Origin: Acidobacteriota bacterium
GTDB lineage: Bacteria > Acidobacteriota > UBA6911 > RPQK01 > JADFOI01
Direction of reading: 5' to 3'
Length of the DNA stretch: 5,093 bases
NCBI GenBank assembly: GCA_022545645.1
Contig: JACZQQ010000194.1
Coordinates: forward strand, 1-5,093
The notes beneath the pieces are model-generated. The model saw nothing but the letters and a program-made list of their open reading frames with translations, was not told the DNA's origin and made no database searches. Within the stretch, counting starts at the first letter, position 1; each line of letters starts with the position of its first letter. The translations under genes and the position numbers were made by a program. Below, one piece after another: positions 1-5,093 of this stretch.

Positions 1-2
1 AA

Positions 3-407
3 AAGGAACTGACTCAGCGAGAAGAGGTCATCGCCGCCCGGGAACAGGGACTGGAGGAACTTCGCAAAAGGGTTGAATCTTTCCCCAAGGAGATGGAGAC
101 CGCCGTGCAGAAAGCTGTCAAACAGAGTACGGAGAGACTTCGCCTCGAGGCCGGGAATCGAGAAGAACTCCTCAAGAGGGAATCCGAAGGCGAACGAAAC
201 GTGCTGACCACCCGAATCGAATCCCTGGAAAAGACCATCCACGAGCAAAGTCAACAGATCGCAAAGCTCTCCCAAGCGCAGGACAATGCCTACCACCAGG
301 TTCAGGATATCGCCGTTAGGGCCGTAGAAGGAGCTTCAAACTACAAATCCCTTGCGACTCTCCAGCAGCTCAGCGCTGAACAGCAGAAGAAGGCATCACA
401 GGAGTAA
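3..407 (+). CDS. Coiled-coil protein of unknown function, C-terminal part (5' truncated)
   Basis: The open frame enters from the left edge of the window and runs 134 codons to TAA at 405-407, followed at once by an in-frame TGA (408-410), a tandem stop. The real start lies outside the window; the ATG at 93 is internal, because the frame is open and of the same character before it. The visible protein is dominated by Glu, Lys, Arg and Gln with regularly spaced Leu/Ile/Val, which predicts a long alpha-helical coiled coil. There is no cysteine, no membrane segment and no catalytic motif. The last 40 residues or so are less charged (a stretch around QVQDIAVRAVEG, then LATLQQL) and may be a short conserved tail. 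I do not recognise the family. A structural, scaffold or tail-fibre-like role is possible but unsupported. It converges on the peptide-transport operon and shares no obvious function with it. Confidence 0.8.
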   Translation, partial: KELTQREEVIAAREQGLEELRKRVESFPKEMETAVQKAVKQSTERLRLEAGNREELLKRESEGERNVLTTRIESLEKTIHEQSQQIAKLSQAQDNAYHQVQDIAVRAVEGASNYKSLATLQQLSAEQQKKASQE

Positions 408-511
408 TGAAGTAGATGGATTTCTGAAGTCGTGGATCGAGCTGCTGAGAAAGCCATTAAAGGCTGAGGACGCACAGGCAAGACCTATCTGGCACTCCCT
501 CCTCCGTTCCC

Positions 512-1375
512 TTATTTTTGCCGGGGGTCGAGGATGTCGCGGAAGGCGTCGCCCAATAGATTCCAACCCAGGACGAAGAGGAAAATGGTACCGCCGGGGA
601 TGACTGCCGTATACCAGAACTGCAGAGGGTTTTGAGGCGTTCCCAGGATCCAGTTGCGGGAAAGGGAGATCAGCTGCCCCCAGTCGGCGTAGCCCATCGG
701 GGCTCCCAGGCCCAGGAAGCTCAAGGCCGCGGCCGTGATCACCACCGAACCGATATCCAATGAAGCCACCACCAAAACGGGGAAAATGGCGTTGGGGATC
801 ACGCGGCGAGTCAGAATCCAGAAGTCGGTGGCTCCCAGCGCCCGGCTGGCCATGACAAACTCCCTTTGCTTGACCGAGAGTATGTCGGCGCGCAGAAGGC
901 GGGCGTAGGAAGGCCAGGCTACCAGGGCAATGGCCAGGACCACCATGGAGAGGCTGGGGCCCAGCACGGCCACGATCACCACCGCCAGCACAATGGCGGG
1001 GAAGGCCAGAATAATATCGGTAAAACGCATCAGGACTTCATCCAGCCATCCCCCGTAGTAGCCGGCCAGGGATCCCAAAGTGATGCCCACCAGAAGGGCC
1101 ATGGAGATGATGGTGAGTCCAATTTTGAAGGCGGTCCGGGTTCCCCAGATGATGCCGTAATAGAGGTCATACTGCTGTTCGGTGGTCCCGAACCAGTGTT
1201 TCGAGCTGGGAGGGGTGGGATCAGAGGTGTAACCATCCTGGGGAATGAGATAGGGGTCGCGGGCGTTGGGAGCCATGGGAGCCAGCAGCGGGGCCAGAAG
1301 CGCCACCAGCGCGAAAAAGACAATCAGTCCCAGACCGATGAGGGAAAGCGGTTTTTTCCTGAGCCTTTTCAGCAT
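512..1375 (-). CDS. ABC transporter permease, DppC/OppC type (peptide/nickel family)
   Basis: Inner-membrane permease of 287 aa, the second half of a heterodimeric channel for a peptide/nickel-class ABC importer. The N-terminal OppC_N-like segment (about residues 2-50) contains the first membrane helix (about 12-33). It is followed by the HWFGT motif (60-64) and a BPD_transp_1 domain with helices at about 85-107, 120-138, 142-157, 200-222 and 258-276. The cytoplasmic EAA loop that docks onto the ATPase is clear at 171-200 (REFVMASRALGA, then IPNAIFPV). The protein ends in the usual GDAFRDILDPR motif. The start at 1375 was chosen because it overlaps the upstream permease stop by one base (TGATG) and gives the family's usual MLKRLRKKPLSL beginning; an upstream extension would run antiparallel inside the neighbour's frame. 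One oddity: the usual GTDxxGRD after HWFGT reads GTTEQQYD. Last gene of the operon. The substrate cannot be told from sequence. Confidence 0.95.
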   Translation of the reverse strand: MLKRLRKKPLSLIGLGLIVFFALVALLAPLLAPMAPNARDPYLIPQDGYTSDPTPPSSKHWFGTTEQQYDLYYGIIWGTRTAFKIGLTIISMALLVGITLGSLAGYYGGWLDEVLMRFTDIILAFPAIVLAVVIVAVLGPSLSMVVLAIALVAWPSYARLLRADILSVKQREFVMASRALGATDFWILTRRVIPNAIFPVLVVASLDIGSVVITAAALSFLGLGAPMGYADWGQLISLSRNWILGTPQNPLQFWYTAVIPGGTIFLFVLGWNLLGDAFRDILDPRQK

Positions 1376-2400
1376 CACTTCAACCTGACTCTGGGGTCCA
1401 CGAAGGCATAGAGAAGATCGGCCGCCAGGTTGCCCAGCACGAACAGGGTGGCCGAGACCAGGGCAAACCCCATGATGCCGGCAATATCCAGCTGCTGGGC
1501 CGCGTTGACCCCCCATCTTCCGATTCCCGGGTAATTGAATATGGTTTCCGTGATCACCACACCCCCTAAAAGTCCTACCAGGAGCAGGCTGGATGAGGTG
1601 ATGACGGGGATCAGGGCATTTTTGCGGGCGTGTTTGTTGATGACGTCAGATTCCTCCACTCCCTTGGCGCGGGCTGTGCGTACGTAGTCCTTGTGGATTT
1701 CCTCCAGCATGGAAGAGCGGGTGATGCGGGTCAGCAGGGCGACGCTGTTGTAGAAGAGCGTCGCGGCGGGCAGGATCAGATGTTTTAGCGCATCCCAAAA
1801 GATCCAGAGTTTGCCGTTTAAAAGGGAGTCGAGCAGAAGGAAGCCGGTGAAGGGAGTGAAGTTGGCGGAGTGTATGAACAGATCCGCCTCCAGGGAAAAG
1901 CGGCCGGGGGGAAGAATATTGAATCTCCCGTAAAAGATCATGAGCAGGAGAAGCCCCAGCACAAAAGAGGGCAGGGAATACCCGGTGATGGCGATAAAGC
2001 GTGAGAAGTGATCCAGAGGCCGATCCTGATAGACGGCCGCTTTGGTTCCCAGCCAGATTCCCACCAGGAGAGTGGGGACAAAGGCGGTCAGGGCCAGTTC
2101 AAAGGTGGCCGGAAAGAAGGCCTTGATGGCCTCCGCCACCGGCATTCTGGCCGTCTCGGAGTAGCCCAGGTCTCCGACTAATATCTGTTTGAGCCAGGTC
2201 CAATACTGAACCGGGAAGGGATCTCTCAGATGGTAGGTCTCGATAACGGATTCCAAGGCAGACAGCTGGCGGGGATCTTTCACGTACAGAGAGGCCCTCA
2301 TCTCTGGAGAGAGCAACTGCAGAAGGGCAAAGAGAAGGAGCGTCACCCCCAAAGCCACAAAGGGGAGCATGGCCAGTCTTCGGATCAGGTATGAGGCCAT
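1375..2400 (-). CDS. ABC transporter permease, DppB/OppB type (peptide/nickel family)
   Basis: Inner-membrane permease of 341 aa, normal for DppB/OppB proteins. The N-terminus MASYLIRRLAMLPFVALGVT gives the typical first helix (about 9-30). A periplasmic segment follows with the family's YHLRDPFPVQYWTWL and GDLGYS pattern (56-81). The BPD_transp_1 domain then spans about 95-340, with helices near 101-121, 135-157, 184-195, 205-225, 269-289 and 308-333. The EAA loop is at 239-266 (YVRTARAKGVEE, then NALIPV), and the end is AFVDPRVRLK, matching the family's DPR tail. ATG at 2400 starts 5 nt after the stop of the binding-protein gene, and its stop overlaps the DppC-type start by one base. There is no strong Shine-Dalgarno sequence, so translation is probably coupled to the upstream gene. 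It pairs with the permease encoded at 512-1375 to form the channel. Confidence 0.95.
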   Translation of the reverse strand: MASYLIRRLAMLPFVALGVTLLLFALLQLLSPEMRASLYVKDPRQLSALESVIETYHLRDPFPVQYWTWLKQILVGDLGYSETARMPVAEAIKAFFPATFELALTAFVPTLLVGIWLGTKAAVYQDRPLDHFSRFIAITGYSLPSFVLGLLLLMIFYGRFNILPPGRFSLEADLFIHSANFTPFTGFLLLDSLLNGKLWIFWDALKHLILPAATLFYNSVALLTRITRSSMLEEIHKDYVRTARAKGVEESDVINKHARKNALIPVITSSSLLLVGLLGGVVITETIFNYPGIGRWGVNAAQQLDIAGIMGFALVSATLFVLGNLAADLLYAFVDPRVRLK

Positions 2401-2405
2401 GATCG

Positions 2406-4184
2406 CTACATCTCAGTGGCGTCTTTGTAGATGGGATAGAAATCGCCGCCTCCGGCAGAGTCAGGTAATACGGGATTGTGATACCAGCCCTTGACCCACT
2501 TTCTCTGGACGCGCAGATCGACCGTGTCCAAGACCACCAGGTGGGGTGCGTCCTGGTAAGCCAAAGCGAGAATTTCAGAGTAGAGTTCTTTCCTTATTTC
2601 CAGGTCTGTTTCTGCGATCGCCTGCTCGATGAGCCGGTCAATTTCCGGGTTCTTGTAGCCCTGCTGGGCGGGATAATTTCCCCGGGAATGGAGCATGGGA
2701 AAGACAAAGTTGTGAGCATCGGGAAAATCGGCAGCCCAGCCGAGTGTGAACATCGGCAGCATCTTCTTCTGGGAAGCACTGAGATAGGTGGACCACTGAA
2801 CCGGTCTAAGGTCAATCTTGAATCTCGGATTCAGTCTTTCCACATTGACTTTTAGAATCTGGCACAAGGTTTGCCGGGTTGTGTTTCCCTCGTTGTAGGT
2901 GAGAGTGAAGTGAAACCCTTTCTCCCAGACCTGTCCTCCCCAGGCCTGTTTGAAATGTTCTTCCGCTCTCTTTAAGTCATGGTTGTAGTGGGGAGCATTG
3001 GGATCGTGGCCCGGTAGAGTCTTGGGAATGGAGCCGGTGGCCTGGGTGCCCTTTCCCTGGTAGACGTCCTGAATAAAGGCCTCATAATCCAGAGCATAGG
3101 CAAAGCCTTTTCTCACATCGACATCGGAGAAAAAGTCAGGGGGGACGCCTTTTCCATCTAATTTCCCGGAACCAATATGGGGATTTCCTACCGGGTTGAT
3201 GTGGAAGGTAAAGAAGACCACGGGAGACATAATGATCGTGGGCAAGTCATCAATGATGGCCACCCCGGGAATACCTCGTAGCTGTGACAACTGTGAGCGC
3301 TCCACGGATATGGTATCTGCGTCGCCCGCACTCAGCATCAGCTTTCGCGTGGTAAATTCGTTCACGCCTTTGATCATCACCCGCCTCAGTAGGGCAGGCT
3401 CCTGCCAGTAGTTCTCGTTCCGGAGTAGAACGATCTCCTTGTTCTTCTTGTCCCATCTTTCCAGCATGAAAGGCCCGGTGCCGTTCACGTGTTCAAAGAA
3501 GTAGGAGGATTCCTTCTGGGGATTGTTAAATTCTTCCCAGGTGGCCTGCGTGCCGTCCCAGTCTCCGTGACTGATCGCCCACTGTTTGGAGATGGCAGGC
3601 GCCCAGGTTGCCAGTATGCTCAGAAGCGGAGCGTAGGGTTCTGGAATTTCAATAACCAGGTTATCCCCCTGGACTTGTAGCCGACTATTGGCTTCCTGAA
3701 AGGCTTTTTCCATGACTCGTCCCCTATCGTCCCGGGTCGAGGAGTATCCTAAAATGGGCTCCAAAAGCAGGGATGAGGGACCTCCGGCTCGATCTTGAAG
3801 CAGGAAGCGCATCAGGGAATATTTCACATCTTCGGGAGTCAAAGGCGTACCGTCCTGGAACGCCACGCCTGGGCGAATGGGGAAGGTATAGGTCAAACCG
3901 TCTGGGGAGATGAGGCCGTTGGTTGTGCTGGGAACCTGGGAGGCGATCACGGGAACCAGTTCCTCGGTACTGGAGCCTTTGTATCCCAGAAGAGGCTCAT
4001 AGACATTGAAAATGACCAGATGGCTGGCCGTGTCATAGGACCAGGCAGGGTCCAGACTATCCAGATCGGAAATGGTCAGGTAAGTATAGGTATCCGGGTT
4101 TTTTATGGCCGTGGGCTCACCGGGTTGGGGGTTACCGCAGCTTGATAACAAAAAGAGCGCGGCGGTGAGGGTGAGTTTCTTCAT
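2406..4184 (-). CDS. ABC transporter substrate-binding lipoprotein, family 5 (peptide/nickel type)
   Basis: Extracytoplasmic solute-binding protein of 592 aa, somewhat longer than typical DppA/OppA (about 500-540 aa). It begins with a lipoprotein signal peptide: MKK, a hydrophobic core (4-14) and lipobox LSSC with the lipidated cysteine at residue 16, followed by Gly, so membrane anchoring is expected. The SBP_bac_5 domain covers nearly all the rest: the early YEPLLGY motif (62-68), GLTYTFPIRPGVAFQDGTPLTPEDVKYS (96-123, a family hallmark), NGTGPF (234-239), DVRKGFAYALD (356-366) and the C-terminal lobe pattern LGWAADFPDAHNF through NPEIDRLI (481-519). Start ATG at 4184 overlaps the stop of the upstream glutaredoxin-like gene in an ATGA junction. 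The best purine-rich tract, GGGAGA, lies about 13 nt before the ATG, too far to be ideal, which favours coupled translation. It binds solute for the two downstream permeases. Peptides are the default guess; the family also carries nickel, heme and sugars. Confidence 0.95.
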   Translation of the reverse strand: MKKLTLTAALFLLSSCGNPQPGEPTAIKNPDTYTYLTISDLDSLDPAWSYDTASHLVIFNVYEPLLGYKGSSTEELVPVIASQVPSTTNGLISPDGLTYTFPIRPGVAFQDGTPLTPEDVKYSLMRFLLQDRAGGPSSLLLEPILGYSSTRDDRGRVMEKAFQEANSRLQVQGDNLVIEIPEPYAPLLSILATWAPAISKQWAISHGDWDGTQATWEEFNNPQKESSYFFEHVNGTGPFMLERWDKKNKEIVLLRNENYWQEPALLRRVMIKGVNEFTTRKLMLSAGDADTISVERSQLSQLRGIPGVAIIDDLPTIIMSPVVFFTFHINPVGNPHIGSGKLDGKGVPPDFFSDVDVRKGFAYALDYEAFIQDVYQGKGTQATGSIPKTLPGHDPNAPHYNHDLKRAEEHFKQAWGGQVWEKGFHFTLTYNEGNTTRQTLCQILKVNVERLNPRFKIDLRPVQWSTYLSASQKKMLPMFTLGWAADFPDAHNFVFPMLHSRGNYPAQQGYKNPEIDRLIEQAIAETDLEIRKELYSEILALAYQDAPHLVVLDTVDLRVQRKWVKGWYHNPVLPDSAGGGDFYPIYKDATEM

Positions 4185-4453
4185 GAGTTGGATGATTCTC
4201 CCTGTGCCACCTGGCGGTTGAGAACTCGCCGCAGCATTTTTTCGTCGGCTCGGTGTTTGAGGATGGTTCTCCCGTTCAAAGTGGCAACCGGGATGCTGTC
4301 TTGGAACCGTGTCGTGAACTCGGATGATTCAGAGATATTGACACTCCGTATCTCAAAGTCAAAGTCTTTCTGCAGCTTCTTCAGGACGTCCAGGGCTTCA
4401 TGACAAAGGTGGCAACCGGGCTTGGTATAAAAGTCAATTTGAACCGCACTCAT
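4181..4453 (-). CDS. Small glutaredoxin/thioredoxin-fold protein (Glrx-like, DUF836 type)
   Basis: A 90-aa cytosolic protein with no signal peptide. It begins MSAVQIDFYTKPGCHLC, the first beta strand followed by a redox CxxC (Cys14-His-Leu-Cys17) at the start of helix 1. A charged helix follows (LDVLKKLQKDF), then strand EIRSVNIS, then IPV at 54-56 with the expected cis-proline at 55, then a beta hairpin (ATLNGRTILKHR) and a last helix (ADEKMLRRVL). This order matches the small glutaredoxin-like family (Pfam PF05768) of dithiol oxidoreductases. Its physiological substrate is unknown. The start at 4453 is preferred over the in-frame ATG at 4489 because a good extended -10 promoter overlaps 4489, giving a leader of about 28 nt to 4453; GGGA lies just upstream as a weak ribosome site. 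The open frame continues upstream into the ATPase region on the opposite strand, but that extension is spurious. First gene of the operon. Confidence 0.88.
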   Translation of the reverse strand: MSAVQIDFYTKPGCHLCHEALDVLKKLQKDFDFEIRSVNISESSEFTTRFQDSIPVATLNGRTILKHRADEKMLRRVLNRQVAQGESSNS

Positions 4454-4487
4454 GGTCCCATTCTGGATGTGTCGGCTGAACCTGGGC

Positions 4488-4496
4488 ATTATAACA
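4488..4496 (-). promoter_or_regulatory. Extended -10 promoter for the glutaredoxin/peptide-transport operon
   Basis: Read on the minus strand this is TGTTATAAT, a perfect match to the sigma-70 extended -10 consensus TGNTATAAT. The hexamer TATAAT is at 4493-4488. The predicted transcription start is near 4481, leaving a leader of roughly 28 nt before the ATG at 4453. The -35 position at 17-bp spacing reads AAATAC, a poor match to TTGACA, which is common when an extended -10 is present. Position and orientation fit transcription of all four minus-strand genes. Confidence 0.65.
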
Positions 4497-4539
4497 TGCG
4501 GGTGGGTAGGGTATTTTGGATAGTGGATGTGTTTTACAA

Positions 4540-4588
4540 CAGACCGCAGACCACAGACCGCAGACGACAGACAACTGACAGCAGACAT
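4540..4588. repeat. Degenerate heptamer tandem repeat, seven units
   Basis: Seven consecutive 7-nt units in strict register: CAGACCG, CAGACCA, CAGACCG, CAGACGA, CAGACAA, CTGACAG, CAGACAT. The core CAGAC is kept in six of the seven and the last two positions vary. The repeat lies between two divergent genes and outside any credible coding region. A further pair of 7-nt units of different sequence, TTGGAAC and CTGGAAC, follows at 4611-4624. The pattern resembles short tandemly repeated heptamers known from intergenic regions of various bacteria. Function is unknown; replication slippage would be enough to create it. Confidence 0.85.
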
Positions 4589-4610
4589 AAGAAGAAGACA
4601 GGAGTCAGGC

Positions 4611-4624
4611 TTGGAACCTGGAAC
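4611..4624. repeat. Heptamer pair TTGGAAC / CTGGAAC
   Basis: Two adjacent 7-nt units differing only at the first base. They lie 22 nt after the CAGAC heptamer array and directly against the GC hairpin. Two copies alone would mean little; the shared 7-nt period with the neighbouring array is what makes the pair worth recording. Confidence 0.5.
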
Positions 4625-4656
4625 GCGCGCGATGCGCGCTCTTTTCTCTTTTCTCT
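4625..4656 (+). terminator. GC hairpin followed by a T/C-rich tract (terminator-like)
   Basis: On the plus strand, GCGCGC (4625-4630), a 3-nt loop GAT, and GCGCGC (4634-4639) form a 6-bp all-GC stem. A pyrimidine tract with two TTTT runs follows (4640-4656). This has the shape of a Rho-independent terminator for plus-strand transcription, though the T run is interrupted by C and the stem is short. There is no plus-strand gene just upstream for it to terminate. It could attenuate the ATPase transcript, block readthrough into that gene, or simply be part of the repetitive intergenic element. Confidence 0.4.
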
Positions 4657-4685
4657 GCACACGAAGCGCGTTACCCTCAACCTTG

Positions 4686-5093
4686 ATGCCTTCTTTTATC
4701 GAACTGAGAAACGTCACCAAGTCGTATCGAACCCTGCAGGAGGAAGATCTCCTGGCCCTCCAGGATGTCTCTTTTGAGGTGGGCAAGAGCGAATTTGTCT
4801 CTGTGGTGGGAGCCAGTGGCTGTGGCAAGACCACGCTGCTGAAAATTATAGCGGGCCTCATTCCCCACAGCAGCGGTGAGGTCCTGATTGGCGGCTCTTC
4901 GGTGAAGGGTCCGCGAAAGGACATCGGGTTTGTTTTCCAGCAGCCGGTGCTTCTTCCCTGGCGAACCGTTCTGGAGAACACCCTGCTTCCCATCGAGGTA
5001 ATGGGTTTGCCGCGTGAGGAGTATGGAAAGCGCGCTCAGGACATGCTGGATAGGGTAGGCCTCTCGGGGTTTTCTGATAAATACCCCTTTGAG
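4686..5093 (+). CDS. ABC transporter ATP-binding protein, nitrate/sulfonate/taurine (SsuB/TauB-like) type, N-terminal part
   Basis: The first 136 codons of an ATPase that runs off the right edge. After MPSFIELRNVTKSY, the typical opening strand of ABC ATPases, come LALQDVSFEV (23-32) and the Walker A motif GASGCGKTT (42-50, Lys48 binding ATP phosphate). The Q-loop region GFVFQQPVLLPWRTVLEN (81-98, Gln85) has the LLPWRTVLEN form characteristic of the NitT/TauT importer group. The window ends at KYPFE, immediately before where the LSGG signature is expected; Walker B and the H-loop lie outside. It would energise a permease and binding protein for an anion such as nitrate, a sulfonate, or a thiamine precursor, presumably encoded downstream. 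The ATG at 4686 matches the family's usual N-terminus, but no Shine-Dalgarno sequence precedes it. TTG at 4683 and ATG at 4632 are in-frame alternatives. I found no clear promoter for it. Confidence 0.93.
   Translation, partial: MPSFIELRNVTKSYRTLQEEDLLALQDVSFEVGKSEFVSVVGASGCGKTTLLKIIAGLIPHSSGEVLIGGSSVKGPRKDIGFVFQQPVLLPWRTVLENTLLPIEVMGLPREEYGKRAQDMLDRVGLSGFSDKYPFE

Noticed and set aside
408..511. Possible terminator in the convergent gap (AGCC / GGCT around 452-464)
   Set aside because: The stem is only 4 bp and there is no proper T run on either strand. I see no other signal in this gap.
352..603. Plus-strand open frame of 83 codons from a TTG
   Set aside because: It overlaps the end of the coiled-coil gene and the antisense of the permease, has biased Arg/Ser composition and no ribosome site.
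866..1411. Plus-strand open frame of 181 codons antisense to the DppC-type gene
   Set aside because: It mirrors the permease codons, is rich in Gly/His/Gln with no domain, and has no ribosome site. The permease on the other strand is unmistakable.
3795..4145. Plus-strand open frame of 116 codons antisense to the binding-protein gene
   Set aside because: It is a shadow of the lipoprotein N-terminal region. The family 5 motifs on the minus strand show which frame is real.
4540..4588. CRISPR array
   Set aside because: The units are 7 nt and contiguous, with no spacers and no cas genes nearby; this is a simple tandem repeat.
4454..4993. N-terminal extension of the glutaredoxin-like frame by 180 residues
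   Set aside because: The extension runs antisense through the ATPase gene and the repeat region, and contains no family features. The true protein begins at 4453.
4686..5093. The divergent ATPase as the missing motor of the peptide-type importer
   Set aside because: Its LLPWRTVLEN Q-loop region is of the NitT/TauT class, unlike DppD/DppF/OppD, and it is divergently transcribed from a separate region.

Overview
The window looks like ordinary chromosomal DNA from a free-living Gram-negative bacterium. Base composition is moderately GC-rich, and the solute-binding protein is a lipoprotein with a lipobox. A low-complexity heptamer repeat sits in one intergenic gap. Desulfobacterota, Nitrospirota or a related deep-branching phylum is a guess from general style; nothing in the window fixes the taxonomy.

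Layout from left to right. (1) Positions 3-407 (+) are the 3' end of a gene for a highly charged, coiled-coil-forming protein of unknown function; its start lies outside the window. (2) A 104-bp convergent gap (408-511) holds no convincing signal. (3) Positions 4453 down to 512 (-) are a tight four-gene operon, in transcription order: a 90-aa glutaredoxin/thioredoxin-fold protein with a CxxC motif (4453-4181), a 592-aa family 5 peptide/nickel-type solute-binding lipoprotein (4184-2406), a DppB/OppB-type permease (2400-1375) and a DppC/OppC-type permease (1375-512). The junctions are ATGA (4-nt overlap), a 5-nt gap, and TGATG (1-nt overlap), so the four genes are very probably co-transcribed and translationally coupled. 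(4) A 232-bp divergent gap (4454-4685) contains an extended -10 promoter for the operon, seven degenerate 7-nt tandem repeats, and a GC hairpin followed by a T-rich tract. (5) Positions 4686-5093 (+) are the N-terminal half of an ABC ATPase of the nitrate/sulfonate/taurine (SsuB/TauB-like) type, cut off by the window edge just before its signature motif.

How the genes fit together. The binding lipoprotein captures a peptide-like or other solute and hands it to the two-permease channel. The operon has no DppD/DppF ATPases: the gene after the second permease is convergent and unrelated. The channel must therefore use ATPases encoded elsewhere. The divergent ATPase belongs to a different importer class and is unlikely to be the missing motor. 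The least usual points are the small redox protein coupled to the binding protein, and the structured divergent intergenic region. I did not find convincing evidence for a wholly new system.
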